Shown here: piece by piece, positions 19,785 through 29,456 of the stretch
Layout: every line of letters starts with the position of its first letter
Position numbering within the stretch: the first letter of the stretch is position 1
Origin: Frigoribacterium sp. ACAM 257
Lineage (GTDB): Bacteria; Actinomycetota; Actinomycetes; Actinomycetales; Microbacteriaceae
Direction: 5' to 3'
Length of the DNA: 64,000 bases
Assembly: GCF_007954365.1 (NCBI RefSeq)
Contig: NZ_VOLO01000001.1
Location: forward strand, 124,001 to 188,000
The notes under the pieces: model-generated
Seen by the model: the letters and a program-made list of their open reading frames with translations, nothing else
Database searches by the model: none
What the model was told of the DNA's origin: nothing
Position numbers and translations under genes: made by a program

Positions 19785-20792
19785 ATGACCGTTCCCCTCT
19801 CGATCCTGGACCTCGCCCCCATCGCACCCGGAGAGACGGCGCGCGACAGCTTCGCGGCGTCGGTCGCCCTCGCGCAGCAGGCCGAGAAGAGCGGCTACCG
19901 ACGCGTCTGGTACGCCGAGCACCACAACATGGCGACGATCGCGTCGAGCGCGACGTCGGTGCTGATCGCCCACGTGGCGAGCCAGACGTCCACCATCCGG
20001 CTCGGCTCGGGCGGCGTGATGCTGCCGAACCACTCGCCGCTGACCATCGCCGAGCAGTTCGGGACCCTCGAGACCCTGCACCCGGGACGCATCGACCTCG
20101 GCCTCGGCCGTGCCCCCGGCAGCGACCAGGCGACGTTCCGCGCGCTGCGGCGTGACCCGGCCTCGTCCGAGCGGTTCCCGCAGGACGTCGTCGAGCTGCA
20201 GGCGTTCCTCGCCGGCCAGTCCCGCGTCCCCGGCGTCAGCGCGACGCCCGGAGCCGGCACGAACGTGCCGCTGTACATCCTCGGCTCGTCGACCTTCGGG
20301 GCGCAGCTCGCCGCCGCGCTCGGCCTGCCGTTCGCCTTCGCGTCGCACTTCGCGCCGGACATGCTGCACGACGCCGTGGCGATCTACCGCCGCGAGTTCC
20401 AGGCGTCGACGCAGCTCGACGCCCCGTACGTGATCGCGGGCGTCAACGCGATCGCGTCGGACGACTCCGACGACGCCCACCTGCAGCTGGCCGACGTGAA
20501 GCGCGCGCGCCTGCTGATGCTGCTCCGCCAGAGCGGCCAGATCACGGTCGACCGCACGTTCGGCGACGACGAGCTCGACCACCTGCTCCGCACGCCGGTC
20601 GGGGCGCACGTCGCGAGCATGACGACCTTCACCGGCGTCGGCACCGGGGAGGAGGTGGCGGACTACGTCGCCGAGTTCGCCCGCAGCGCCGATGCGGACG
20701 AGGTCATCGTCGCGCACTCGTCGCTCGCCACGTCGGCCCGCCTGCGCTCGGTCGAGCTGCTGGCCGACGCGCACGCCCGCGTCGCCGCCTAG
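19785..20792 (+). CDS. LLM-class flavin-dependent oxidoreductase
   Basis: A 335-residue luciferase-like monomer. [60 protein letters not shown] and [10 protein letters not shown] are the standard signatures of the single-component MsnO8/YhbW-type group. The substrate is unknown for most of this group. The ATG at 19785 fits the family; a GTG at 19770 in frame is an alternative and neither has a clear ribosome-binding site. It lies after the araBDA terminator, so it is probably transcribed separately. Confidence 0.9.
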   Translation: MTVPLSILDLAPIAPGETARDSFAASVALAQQAEKSGYRRVWYAEHHNMATIASSATSVLIAHVASQTSTIRLGSGGVMLPNHSPLTIAEQFGTLETLHPGRIDLGLGRAPGSDQATFRALRRDPASSERFPQDVVELQAFLAGQSRVPGVSATPGAGTNVPLYILGSSTFGAQLAAALGLPFAFASHFAPDMLHDAVAIYRREFQASTQLDAPYVIAGVNAIASDDSDDAHLQLADVKRARLLMLLRQSGQITVDRTFGDDELDHLLRTPVGAHVASMTTFTGVGTGEEVADYVAEFARSADADEVIVAHSSLATSARLRSVELLADAHARVAA

Positions 20793-20842
20793 CCGGAGCG
20801 CCCGGCCGCGGGGGCTGGCCCGCCGGCTCGATGCCGCCGGTC

Positions 20843-20928
20843 GTCGAGCGTTCAGGAGACGACGTCGTCCACGGTCCCGACGGAACGCGTCGCGACCGGG
20901 GTCGACCGCCGTCGCCTGAGTCCTCGAC
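20843..20928. repeat. 86-bp inverted-arm element, copy 5
   Basis: Left arm GTCGAGCGTTCAGG (20843-20856), right arm CCTGAGTCCTCGAC (20915-20928), 58 bp between. Arms differ from each other only in the four-base window. AGACGACGTCG follows the left arm, as in copy 6. Confidence 0.9.
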
Positions 20929-20950
20929 GCAGCCGGCCGGGCGGCGTCGT

Positions 20951-21036
20951 GTCGAGGAGTCAGGAGACGACGTCGCGGGCGGCGCGGCCGGAGGGCGCCG
21001 AGCCGGGGTCGCGACGTCGAGACCTGAATCATCGAC
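20951..21036. repeat. 86-bp inverted-arm element, copy 6
   Basis: Left arm GTCGAGGAGTCAGG (20951-20964), right arm CCTGAATCATCGAC (21023-21036), 58 bp between. It lies 22 bp from copy 5 in a convergent gap. Confidence 0.9.
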
Positions 21037-21079
21037 ACGGCCCCGCCGCGGCGATGCAGCACGCGGGCGCGGACACGGG

Positions 21080-21111
21080 GGAGGCGCGGGCCCTGTCGGA
21101 CCCGCGCCTCC
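21080..21111. terminator. Bidirectional hairpin between convergent genes
   Basis: GGAGGCGCGGG (21080-21090) pairs perfectly with CCCGCGCCTCC (21101-21111) over a 10-nt loop, 20 bp from the end of the alkaline phosphatase gene. Confidence 0.75.
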
Positions 21112-21130
21112 GGTCGATCTCCCGCCGGGG

Positions 21131-23062
21131 CTACAGCCCCGAGTGGTCGATCAGCGTGCGGCGACGTCGACGCGCGACGAGCACCGTGCCGGCGCCCGCG
21201 AGCAGCAGGGCGAGCACGAGGGCGGGCAGCGCCTCCGAGCCGGTGAAGGCGAGCGGGCCCGAGCCCGCCGCCGTGCCGGGACCGGCCGCGGCGCCGTTGC
21301 CCGAGCCGCCGGTGCCGACGCCGCCGGCCCCGCCGGCCCCGCCGGTGGCGGGAGCGGAGGGCGACGGCGAGGCGACGGGGCCGGCCACGATCGTGACGGC
21401 GGCGCTCAGCACGGTGCGGGTCTGGACACCGGTCACGGAGACCGTGCGGTCGCCGAGCGTCGCAGGCGCGGTCACCGAGAACGTCGCGACGCCGTCGACC
21501 ACGTCGACCGTGCCGAGGCTGCTTCCGTCGACCGTGCCCGACGCCTGGCGGTCTCCGTCGAGGCCCGAGACGACGACGTCGAACGTGGCGCCAGGCGCGA
21601 CCTGCGTGGGCGCGGCGATCGTCGCGTCGGCGCTCAGCGAGACCAGGTCGCGGTCGAGCTGCAGCGCGTTCGCGATGGTGAAGAAGTTGTCGGTCTGGTC
21701 GATCAGGCCGACGACGTTCGCGGCTCCCGGGCCGTAGCCGGCGACGCGCAGCTGCGTGCCGGTGTGCTGCTGCGACCCGCCGGCTGCGGCGGTGCCGTAG
21801 GCGATCTTCATCGTGCTGCCGTCGAGCGTCGTCAGCGCGGTGCTGAGCGTGGCCGGAGGAGTCGAGTCGACGATCTGGCTCGTGTGGGCGTGGTCGGCCG
21901 TGACGATGACGAGCGTCTCGCCGTCGGCCTCGGCGAAGTCGAGGGCCGAGCGGACGGCCTCGTCGAGGTCGAGCACCTCGCCGATCTGGCCGCACGCGTC
22001 CGCGCTGTGGTCGCGCTTGTCGATTGAGGCGCCCTCCACCTGTAGGAAGAAGCCGTCGTCGCCGTCGAGCAGGTCGATCGACTTCTCGGTGAGCGAGGCG
22101 AGCGACAGGTCGGTGCCGAGGCGGGCCGGATTCGGCTGGCAGGTCTGAGGGGCGAGGTCGGCGCCTCCGACGGTCGCGGTCGTCGACGCGAACCGCGTGG
22201 GGAAGTTGCCGTCCGCGAAGGTGCCGAGCACCGGTGCGGTCTGGTCGGCGGCCGTCAGGGCGTCGAGGCCGGCCTGGTCGGTGACGCGCTGGTAGCCGCG
22301 GTCGGTCGCCTGGGCGTCGAGGGTCTGGCCGGTCCACTGGCCCGCGCGAGCCGTCTGGCGGAACGACGCCGCGCCTCCGCCGAGGGTGAGGTCGGCGCGG
22401 GTGCCGATGATCTGCTCGCTGATCGAGCCGAGGCCGCCCTGGTCGAGGGCGTCCGCGCCGCACTGCGTGACCGAGTCGGGCCCGTAGCAGCTGCGCGCGG
22501 CGACGTGGGCGGCCTGCACGGCCGGGGTCGCGTCCTGCAGCTCGGCGGTCGACACGTTGCCGGTCTTGAGGCCGTTCGCCTTGGCGATCTCGACGAGGGT
22601 GTCCTGTGCAGCGCCGGCGATGTCGACCGAGATGGCGTTGTCGTACGTCTTCGTGCCGGTGGCCCAGGCCGAGCCGGTGGCCGCCGAGTCGGGGACGTAG
22701 TCGGGCTTGCCGTCCTTGCCGAGCGAGTAGGTCGTGTACTGGCCGGTGAGCGGCAGGGCGTCGATGCCGGGCAGCGTCCCGCCGGCGCCGTAGGCGTAGT
22801 TGCGGGCCGACGTGATCTCGCTGTCGCCCATCCCGTCGCCGATCAGCAGGATGACGTTCTTCGCCGGCCCGGCCTTCACCGAGTCCAGCAGGGCTGCGGT
22901 GCTGTCGTCTGCGCTGCGGGCCGCCCCGCCGTTCTCGGCGACGTCGGCCGGCGTCGCCGCGAGGGCGACGGCCGGGCTGAGGACGAGGGCGAAGGAGGCG
23001 AGGGTCGCCGCCGCCCCCGTGGCCAGTGCCGCGCGGCGGCGGCGGGTGTTCGTGGGGGTCAC
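21131..23062 (-). CDS. phoA: Secreted, wall-anchored alkaline phosphatase
   Basis: A 643-residue exported phosphomonoesterase. The signal peptide has a basic RRRR start and a hydrophobic core ending near AVALA. Catalytic-domain motifs are [13 protein letters not shown] (metal site), [13 protein letters not shown] (nucleophile serine), [12 protein letters not shown] and [10 protein letters not shown] (metal ligands). An Ig-like module follows, then a Gly/Ala linker, the sorting-type motif LAFTG, a hydrophobic segment and RRRRR. GTG 23062 is chosen because GGAGC lies 8 bp upstream and the signal peptide begins there. The end suggests covalent attachment by a class E-like sortase. A PHO-box-like array lies upstream. 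Confidence 0.92.
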   Translation of the reverse strand: MTPTNTRRRRAALATGAAATLASFALVLSPAVALAATPADVAENGGAARSADDSTAALLDSVKAGPAKNVILLIGDGMGDSEITSARNYAYGAGGTLPGIDALPLTGQYTTYSLGKDGKPDYVPDSAATGSAWATGTKTYDNAISVDIAGAAQDTLVEIAKANGLKTGNVSTAELQDATPAVQAAHVAARSCYGPDSVTQCGADALDQGGLGSISEQIIGTRADLTLGGGAASFRQTARAGQWTGQTLDAQATDRGYQRVTDQAGLDALTAADQTAPVLGTFADGNFPTRFASTTATVGGADLAPQTCQPNPARLGTDLSLASLTEKSIDLLDGDDGFFLQVEGASIDKRDHSADACGQIGEVLDLDEAVRSALDFAEADGETLVIVTADHAHTSQIVDSTPPATLSTALTTLDGSTMKIAYGTAAAGGSQQHTGTQLRVAGYGPGAANVVGLIDQTDNFFTIANALQLDRDLVSLSADATIAAPTQVAPGATFDVVVSGLDGDRQASGTVDGSSLGTVDVVDGVATFSVTAPATLGDRTVSVTGVQTRTVLSAAVTIVAGPVASPSPSAPATGGAGGAGGVGTGGSGNGAAAGPGTAAGSGPLAFTGSEALPALVLALLLAGAGTVLVARRRRRTLIDHSGL

Positions 23063-23143
23063 GTGTCTGCTCCAGTGATCGTGGTCGCGAGTGGGCGTGC
23101 ACTCCCTGCACGTCCGTGCCCAGCAGAACCCGTGCCCGTGTCG

Positions 23144-23176
23144 TCCCGGTGAACGGGCGCGGTGCGGCAGGTGAAC
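23144..23176 (-). promoter_or_regulatory. PHO-box-like triplet upstream of alkaline phosphatase
   Basis: On the minus strand three adjacent 11-mers read GTTCACCTGCC, GCACCGCGCCC and GTTCACCGGGA. The first and third carry the exact GTTCACC unit bound by actinobacterial PhoP. The array lies 82-114 bp upstream of the start codon, consistent with induction on phosphate starvation. Confidence 0.75.
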
Positions 23177-23242
23177 ACCCCCGGACGGGGGACGCGACAT
23201 CGTTTCGCTGCGGTGCGCCACGGCGCGCTGCGGCGTGCGCGG

Positions 23243-24538
23243 CTACGGCGCGACGTACACCCAGAGCAGCACGACCGCCACGGGCTGCAGGGCGATCCCT
23301 CCGACGAGCAGCGTCCGCCTCACGACGGGCCGCTCGGAGACGGCCGGGGCGCCGAGCAGCGGCGTGAGCGGCAGCAGCAGCCGGAAGAGGCTCTGCTGCG
23401 GCAGGAACACCGCCACGAGGTAGAGCGCGAAGCTCGCCGTGAACGCGACCGTCTCGTGGCCGAGGCGCAGCGTCGACCGGCGGGTGAACCACACGGCGGC
23501 GAGCACGAGCAGCGCGAGCACGAGGGCGATGCCGCCGATGCCGAGCCACCGCCCGGCGAGCAGGAACCACGGCGTCAGGGGCACGAAGGCGGGGCGGCCG
23601 ACGTAGTCGACCCACCAGGCCATCTCCGTCTGCAGGTAGGCGTCGTGCTGACCGGTCGCGAGGTGCGCGACCACGGGCCAGGCGAGCCCGGCGGCGGCGA
23701 TCGCCGCCCCCGCCGTCACGATCTGGACGAGGTCGCGCCGGGGCAGCACCTGCCACGGCCACGACGACCCCGACGACGGCCCCGACGACGACGGCCCCGA
23801 CGACGACGACGGGTCGGCGCGACCTTCCGTCCGCCACCGCACCACCAGGTGCACGGCGAGGGCGAGCGCGAGCGCCAGCGCTCCCGGTCGCGTGAACGCC
23901 GCGACCACGCCGCACGCGAGCACGAGCCCGTACCGCCGCTGCTGCATCGCGAGCACGCCCCCGAACAACAGGAACAGCATCAGCCCCTCCGCGTAGCCGA
24001 CCGAGAACAGGAACCCCAGGGGCCCGAAGCAGAGCAGCAGCACGGCCCAGATCGCGCCCCGGTGACCGACGGCCGAGTCGACGAGCCGGTACAGCACGAG
24101 CGCCGCGCCGGCGCCGAAGGCGGTCGACAGTAGCAGCGCCGCGCCGCTGAACGGCAGGCCCGTCGCCACCATCAACAGGTGGCAGAGCGTCGGGAAGACG
24201 GGCAGGAACGCCCACTCGTTCGGCAGCACGTTGCCGGCCGCGTCCGTCGGCAGCACGGACGGGTAGCCCTGCAGGGCGATCGTCCGGTAGCGGTCGGCGT
24301 CCCACGAGGTGGTGAAGTCGAGCAGCGACAGCCCCGCGCCCGGCGTGCGGAACTCGAAGCCGGCCAGGTGCGCCACCTCCCACACCACGGCGAGCAGCAC
24401 CAGCGAGAAGACCCGCGACGCCAGGTAGACGGTGAGCACCGTCGACCAGCGGGCGGGCAGCCACGACGCGAGGTCGGGCGACCGGCGCCGGCGGACGGCA
24501 GGGCGCAACGAGGAGGCGGTGGTCGCCCCGTCGCTCAC
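23243..24538 (-). CDS. PIG-V-type mannosyltransferase family membrane protein
   Basis: A 431-residue polytopic protein with about ten hydrophobic segments. After the first segment the loop TTSWDADRYRTIALQGYP and then NEWAFLPVFPTL match the catalytic loop and conserved luminal region of PIG-V-like mannosyltransferases, which use polyprenyl-phosphate mannose. A Ser/Pro/Gly insertion (DPSSSSGPSSSGPSSG) encoded by GAC-rich microsatellite-like DNA near 23766-23815 interrupts a cytoplasmic loop. Its acceptor is unknown; a cell-envelope glycan or protein is likely. Confidence 0.8.
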   Translation of the reverse strand: MSDGATTASSLRPAVRRRRSPDLASWLPARWSTVLTVYLASRVFSLVLLAVVWEVAHLAGFEFRTPGAGLSLLDFTTSWDADRYRTIALQGYPSVLPTDAAGNVLPNEWAFLPVFPTLCHLLMVATGLPFSGAALLLSTAFGAGAALVLYRLVDSAVGHRGAIWAVLLLCFGPLGFLFSVGYAEGLMLFLLFGGVLAMQQRRYGLVLACGVVAAFTRPGALALALALAVHLVVRWRTEGRADPSSSSGPSSSGPSSGSSWPWQVLPRRDLVQIVTAGAAIAAAGLAWPVVAHLATGQHDAYLQTEMAWWVDYVGRPAFVPLTPWFLLAGRWLGIGGIALVLALLVLAAVWFTRRSTLRLGHETVAFTASFALYLVAVFLPQQSLFRLLLPLTPLLGAPAVSERPVVRRTLLVGGIALQPVAVVLLWVYVAP

Positions 24539-24680
24539 GGAGCGTCCCCGGAACTGGTCATCCGGAAGACGTTACCCCGCGACGGCCGGCCGGGTCGCCG
24601 CGGGGCACGCCGGGGTCGCCCAGGGGCCAGCGGGGCCGGTCGGGTCGCCACGGGACGCCTCGGCAGGGCACGATGTCCAG

Positions 24681-25832
24681 ATGACCCTGCCCTCCCTCGC
24701 CGCGCTCGGCATCGACCCGGTCACCGCCGCGGTCTACGAGTTCGTGCTCACCTGCGGCGACACCGTCGACGTCGCCGCGATCGCCGCGGCCCGCGAGCTG
24801 GACGACGCCGTCGTCGTCACCGCGCTCGAGCAGCTCCGCAACATCGGACTCGTGCACCGGACGGCCGAGGGCCACGGCCGACAGGCCCCCGGCTACGGCG
24901 CCGTCGACCCTCGCGTCGCCGTCTCCGCCCTCGTCGCCGCGCACGACGAGCAGCTCGCCGACGCCCGCACCGCCGTCTCTGGGCTCGGCGCCCTGTTCGA
25001 CGACGGTCGGCGCGTCGCCGACCCGTCGGGCACGACGACCGTGCTCACCGGCCACGCGGCGGTGGGCGACTGGTACTCCCGGCTGCAGCACCGGGCGCGG
25101 GGCGAGTTCCTCGCCTTCGACCGGCCGCCGTACGTCGTCGCCACCAACGAGTCCGTCGAGCGCGGCGCGCTGAACCGCGGCGTGCACTGGCGGGCGATCT
25201 ACACCGTGGCCAGCTTCACCGTCGACGGCAGCCTGCAGGGCGTCCACCGCCTCGGTGCCGACGGCGAGGAGGCGCGGGTCACCCACGACCTGCCGGTCAA
25301 GCTGGCGATCGCCGACCGCCAGGTCGCCCTCGTGTCTGTCGGGCCGCTCGACGACCCGACGGCGGCCCCCGAGGCGCTCCTCACGGAGTCGCCCGCGCTG
25401 ATCGCCGCCCTCTGCGACCTCTTCGAGTCGCGCTGGCGGACGGCCGTCCCCGTGCCCGCCCTGGCCGAGACGGCAGGCGCCTCGGGCGAGGGCGCAGGCG
25501 CCGCCGTCGACTGGTCCGAGGTCGCGGCCCGGCTCGCGGCGGCCACGCAGGGCTCGAGCCCCGGCGTCCCCTCCGCCGTGCTCGGAGCAGCGGGCAGCCG
25601 TGTCTCCGTCGACGGCCCGCCCGACCCGGCGACCGGCCTCCGCGCCCCGACGGTCGACGAGCGCGACCTGCTCGCGTTCGTGGCCGCGGGCGCCACGGAC
25701 GACGTCATCGCCCGCCAGCTCGGCATCTCGCCGCGCACCCTGCGCCGTCGCCTGCACGACCTCTTCGACGAGCTCGGCGCGAGCAACCGGTTCCACGCGG
25801 GCGTCGAGGCGGCGCGACGCGGCTGGGTCTGA
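24681..25832 (+). CDS. TrmB/LuxR-like transcriptional regulator
   Basis: A 383-residue regulator. The N-terminus (ALGIDPVTAAVYEFVLTCG ... ALEQLRNIGLVHRT) resembles a TrmB-type winged helix. A middle domain of about 150 residues includes WYSRLQHRARGEFLAFDRPPY, and the C-terminus is a LuxR-type helix-turn-helix (TVDERDLLAFVAAGATDDVIARQLGISPRTLRRRLHDLFDELGASNR). This two-ended arrangement occurs widely in actinobacteria, where most members are uncharacterised. It is transcribed away from the glycosyltransferase gene. An ATG at 24681 has CACGAT six bases upstream, a leaderless-like arrangement. Confidence 0.85.
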   Translation: MTLPSLAALGIDPVTAAVYEFVLTCGDTVDVAAIAAARELDDAVVVTALEQLRNIGLVHRTAEGHGRQAPGYGAVDPRVAVSALVAAHDEQLADARTAVSGLGALFDDGRRVADPSGTTTVLTGHAAVGDWYSRLQHRARGEFLAFDRPPYVVATNESVERGALNRGVHWRAIYTVASFTVDGSLQGVHRLGADGEEARVTHDLPVKLAIADRQVALVSVGPLDDPTAAPEALLTESPALIAALCDLFESRWRTAVPVPALAETAGASGEGAGAAVDWSEVAARLAAATQGSSPGVPSAVLGAAGSRVSVDGPPDPATGLRAPTVDERDLLAFVAAGATDDVIARQLGISPRTLRRRLHDLFDELGASNRFHAGVEAARRGWV

Positions 25833-25855
25833 CGGCCGCCCTGCGCGCCCCTGCC

Positions 25856-25890
25856 GCGCCTCCTCGGCACGTACCCCGCCCAGGAGGCGC
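25856..25890 (+). terminator. Hairpin after the TrmB/LuxR regulator
   Basis: GCGCCTCCT (25856-25864) pairs with AGGAGGCGC (25882-25890) over a 17-nt loop, 23 bp after the stop. It shares the AGGAGGCG core with other terminators here. Confidence 0.55.
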
Positions 25891-26089
25891 AGGCACGACC
25901 GCGTCCCTGTCCAGTGGGCATCGTGGGGGACCGCGCGTACCCCGTCCGGGTGCTTCCGTGTAAATTTCGTGGCCGGTCGAGGACAGTGGCCGGGTTCGGC
26001 CATGGCCCCCGGTTGAGGGTCGTCGAATTCTCAGGTAACTCTTACGGATCGACCGTGCCCGACCGGGTGCGGCACCCGGAAGGCATCCT

Positions 26090-29000
26090 GTGATCACATC
26101 GTCCGGCCGACGACGGCCGAAGGCTCCACTCTCCGCACTGCTCATCTCGGGACTCGTCGCCGTCGGCGTCGTCGCGCTGCCGGCCACCTCGGCCGTCGCG
26201 GCCGACGGTCCTGCCGTGGTCGGCGACTCCCAGTTCGCGAGCGGGTCATACATCGTCACGCTGCGCGAGCCCGCGGCCGCGACCTACGAGGGCGGCAAGG
26301 CCGGCTTCGCCGCCTCAGCAGCCCCCGAGGGCGCGCGTCTCGACGCGCAGGCCGCGCCGGTGCAGGAGTGGTCCGAGCACCTCGAGCAGACCCAGGCCGA
26401 CGCGGCCGGGGCCGTCGGCGCCACCGTCGACGCGCACTTCTCCGTGACGACGAACGCGTTCGCCGCCGACCTCAGCGCCGACCAGGCTCGGGCGCTCGCC
26501 GCCGACCCGTCGGTCGCCGCCGTGTCGAAGAACGAGCTGCTGAAGCTCCAGGCCACGCCGTCGACCGATTTCCTCGGCCTCGGCGACGCCGAGGGCAACG
26601 GCGGCGTGTGGGACGAGATCGGCGGGCGTGACGCCGCGGGCGACGGCGTGGTCGTCGGCATCATCGACTCGGGCATCGCCGCGGGCAACGCCTCGTTCGC
26701 GGGCGACTCGCTCGGCGAGCAGGACAGCGCCGAGCCGCACCTCGACGGCGACTCGATCGTCTTCGACAAGGGCGACGGCGGCACCTTCACCGGCGTCTGC
26801 CAGACGGGCGTCCAGTTCACGGCCTCCGACTGCAACACGAAGCTGGTCGGCGCGCGCTACTTCGTCGACGGCTTCGGCGTCGACAACATCGGCACGGAGG
26901 AGCAGGGCGAGTACCTGTCACCTCGTGACGGCAACGGCCACGGCTCGCACACGGCCTCGACCGCGGCGGGCAACGCCGACGTCGAGGTGACGATCGGCGA
27001 CCGCGACTTCGGCACGATCTCGGGCGTCGCCCCGGCCGCGAAGATCGCGGCCTACAAGGTCTGCTGGGACGGGCCCGACCGGGTCGCCACCGACGACGAC
27101 GGCTGCGCCACGCGCGACCTCGTCGCGGCCATCGAGGCTGCGGTGACCGACGGCGTCGACGTCATCAACTACTCGATCGGCGGAGGCGGCGCGACGAGCA
27201 CCTTCTCGGCCACCGACCAGGCGTTCCTCGGCGCGGCGTCTGCGGGCGTCTTCGTGGCGGCCTCGGCCGGCAACGACGGCCCCGCGCCCACGACCGCGGA
27301 CAACGCGGCGCCCTGGATCACGACCGTCGCTGCCAGCACGATCCCTAGCTACGCGGCCACGGCGCTCACCGGCGACGGCGCGTCGTACCTCGGCGGCTCG
27401 ATCACCGTGCCGACCGGCACCGAGGGCGTGAGCGGCCCCCTCGTCGACGCGGCGACCCTCGCGGTCGACGGCGCCACGGCAGCCGACGCGGCCCTCTGCC
27501 GACCCGACTCCCTCGACGCCGACGCGACCGCCGCCTCCGGCGCGATCGTGCTCTGCGACCGTGGCGTCTACGACCGCACGGCCAAGAGCGCCGAGGTCGA
27601 GCGCATCGGCGGCATCGGCATGCTGCTCGTGAACCCCACGCCCAGCTCGGTCGACCTCGACGAGCACGTCGTCCCCACGGTGCACGTCGACGCGGCGTCC
27701 CACGACGCCCTGCACGCCTACGCGGCCACCGAGGGCGCGACGGTCACCCTCGTCGACGGCAACCCCGCTGGCCTGCCCGAGCCCGCCACGCCCCAGATCG
27801 CCGGCTTCTCGTCGCGCGGCCCGGTGACGGCCGACGGCGGCAACCTGCTGAAGCCCGACATCTCCGCGCCCGGCGTGGCGATCCTGGCCGACGGCGCCAA
27901 CGCCGCCGGCGAGCCCGGCAGCTACGAGTTCCTCTCGGGCACGTCGATGTCGTCGCCGCACGTCGCGGGCCTCGCGGCGCTCTACCTGTCGCGCACCGTG
28001 CACCCCGACTGGACCCCGGCCGAGGTGAAGTCGGCGATGATGACCACCGCCTACGACCTCGTCGGCGCCGACGGCGCCCCCACCCAGGACGTCTTCGCCC
28101 AGGGCGCGGGCCACGTCGACCCCACTGCCTTCCTCGACCCGGGCCTGCTGTACCGCAGCGGCACGGCCGACTGGCAGGCGTACGTCGACTCGATCGACAC
28201 GATCGAGGGCACCGACTCGTCGCTCAACCTCCCGTCGATCAGCGTCGGCTCCCTGGCCGGCACGACGACGGTGACCCGGTCGGTCACCGCCACGGCCCCC
28301 GGCACCTGGACCGCCGAGCCGGTCACCTTGTCCGGCGTCACGGCCGCGGTCTCGCCCTCGACCCTGACCTTCGCCGAGGCAGGCGAGACGCAGGACTACA
28401 CGGTGACCCTCACCCGCACCACCGCCGCGCTCGACGCCTTCGCCACCGGCTACCTCACCTGGACCGACGGCACCCGTGACGCGCGCAGCCCCCTCGCGGT
28501 GCGGCCCGTCCAGCTGGACGTCGCCGCGGAGTTCGCGGGCGAGGGAGTGACGGGCGAGGCGACGGTCGACGTGACCGCCGGCGACGCCCTGTCGCTGCCG
28601 CTCGCCGCCGAGGGCCTCGCCCTCGGCCAGGTCGCGACGGGCTCCGGCGCTGCCGGCGCCGACGCCGCCCAGGTGCCGCTCACGGTCGCCGAGGGCACGA
28701 CGCACGCCCGCTTCGTGCTCGACTCGGCCGAGGACACCGCCGACCTCGACCTGCTGCTCTACACGGCCGACGCGTCGGGCCAGCCCGACGAGCTGGTCGG
28801 GGCCGCCGCCACCGGCTCGGCCGACGAGCAGCTCGACGTCGAGGCGCCGGCAGCAGGCCGGTACGTGCTGCTCGTCGACTTCTACTCGGGCGCGGGCGAC
28901 CTCGGCTACACGCTGACGTCGTACCTGCTCGACCCGGCCGCGGCGCAGGGCGGCCTCGCAGTCGACCCGGCCGTGCTCGAGGCGGGACTCGGCGAGACCA

Positions 29001-29278
29001 CGACGGTCACCGCCTCCTGGTCGGACCTCGCGTACGAGAGCAGCTACCTCGGCCGCGTCGTCTACGGCGACACGGGCACGGCGAGCTACCTCACCGTCAC
29101 CACCGGCGAGGAGCCCGAGACGCCCGTCGACCCGGGCCCCGGCCCGGGGGAGCCCGGCGGTCCCGGCCACGGCGGACCGGGGCACGGAGGGTTCGACCTG
29201 CCCGGCCTGATCGGCTGGATCTGGAACGCCATCGGCGACCTGTTCCACCGGTGGTTCCCGGGGCTGCCCTGGCGCTGA
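26090..29278 (+). CDS. Secreted S8 (subtilisin-like) serine protease
   Basis: A 1,062-residue exported protease. Signal peptide about 1-38 (ends AVAA), then an I9-type propeptide (SYIVTLREPA ... SVAAVSKNELL, about 50-150). The catalytic triad is D193 (IIDSG), H284 (GHGSHTAS) and S619 (SGTSMSSPH), with oxyanion Asn in ASAGNDGPA. A PA domain lies between H and S. After it come an Fn3-like domain, a PPC-like beta domain (near DLDLLLYTADASG) and a Pro/Gly/His-rich tail ending in an aromatic segment (DLPGLIGWIWNAIGDLFHRW). GTG 26090 follows GGAAGG. The family degrades extracellular protein; the odd tail may hold it at the surface. Confidence 0.95.
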   Translation: MITSSGRRRPKAPLSALLISGLVAVGVVALPATSAVAADGPAVVGDSQFASGSYIVTLREPAAATYEGGKAGFAASAAPEGARLDAQAAPVQEWSEHLEQTQADAAGAVGATVDAHFSVTTNAFAADLSADQARALAADPSVAAVSKNELLKLQATPSTDFLGLGDAEGNGGVWDEIGGRDAAGDGVVVGIIDSGIAAGNASFAGDSLGEQDSAEPHLDGDSIVFDKGDGGTFTGVCQTGVQFTASDCNTKLVGARYFVDGFGVDNIGTEEQGEYLSPRDGNGHGSHTASTAAGNADVEVTIGDRDFGTISGVAPAAKIAAYKVCWDGPDRVATDDDGCATRDLVAAIEAAVTDGVDVINYSIGGGGATSTFSATDQAFLGAASAGVFVAASAGNDGPAPTTADNAAPWITTVAASTIPSYAATALTGDGASYLGGSITVPTGTEGVSGPLVDAATLAVDGATAADAALCRPDSLDADATAASGAIVLCDRGVYDRTAKSAEVERIGGIGMLLVNPTPSSVDLDEHVVPTVHVDAASHDALHAYAATEGATVTLVDGNPAGLPEPATPQIAGFSSRGPVTADGGNLLKPDISAPGVAILADGANAAGEPGSYEFLSGTSMSSPHVAGLAALYLSRTVHPDWTPAEVKSAMMTTAYDLVGADGAPTQDVFAQGAGHVDPTAFLDPGLLYRSGTADWQAYVDSIDTIEGTDSSLNLPSISVGSLAGTTTVTRSVTATAPGTWTAEPVTLSGVTAAVSPSTLTFAEAGETQDYTVTLTRTTAALDAFATGYLTWTDGTRDARSPLAVRPVQLDVAAEFAGEGVTGEATVDVTAGDALSLPLAAEGLALGQVATGSGAAGADAAQVPLTVAEGTTHARFVLDSAEDTADLDLLLYTADASGQPDELVGAAATGSADEQLDVEAPAAGRYVLLVDFYSGAGDLGYTLTSYLLDPAAAQGGLAVDPAVLEAGLGETTTVTASWSDLAYESSYLGRVVYGDTGTASYLTVTTGEEPETPVDPGPGPGEPGGPGHGGPGHGGFDLPGLIGWIWNAIGDLFHRWFPGLPWR

Positions 29279-29327
29279 GCCGCGGCTGACGCCGCAGCAG
29301 GCTGACGCCGCTGCAGGCTGACCGCGC

Positions 29328-29372
29328 AGGAGGCGGTCCGTACCTTCCCCAGGAGGGTGCGGACCGCCTCCT
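29328..29372 (+). terminator. Terminator of the S8 protease gene
   Basis: AGGAGGCGGTCCG (29328-29340) pairs with CGGACCGCCTCCT (29360-29372). The stem bases are almost identical to the araBDA terminator. It is preceded by imperfect direct repeats of GCAGGCTGACGCCGC. Confidence 0.85.
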
Positions 29373-29456
29373 CGTCGGTCGACCGCGACGCGCCGCATGG
29401 CCGCTGAGCGCGACCCTGCGCCTCGTCGAAACACGGAGGGACTAGGTTCGTCACTC

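Larger units (their letters stand above)
20793..21130. other. 338-bp convergent intergenic region
   Basis: Most of it is two 86-bp elements (copies 5 and 6) separated by 22 bp, followed by a terminator hairpin at 21080-21111. No gene was seen. Confidence 0.8.

Noticed and set aside
18060-24464. A 2,134-codon open frame on the minus strand
   Set aside because: It runs antisense through araA, a luciferase-like gene, and off-frame through the phosphatase and glycosyltransferase genes. Its composition is Arg/Gly/Asp-rich without domains, as expected for non-coding frames in very GC-rich DNA.
26022-26035. GTCGAATTCTCAGG, a match to one arm of the 86-bp family
   Set aside because: No inverse arm is found at the fixed distance (26094-26107 does not match) or nearby. 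One such half-site by chance is plausible, so it is not counted as an element.
26089-26098. TGTGATCACA palindrome as a CRP/Glx operator
   Set aside because: CRP-like sites need about six bases between TGTGA and TCACA; here the halves are fused, and the site overlaps the protease start codon.
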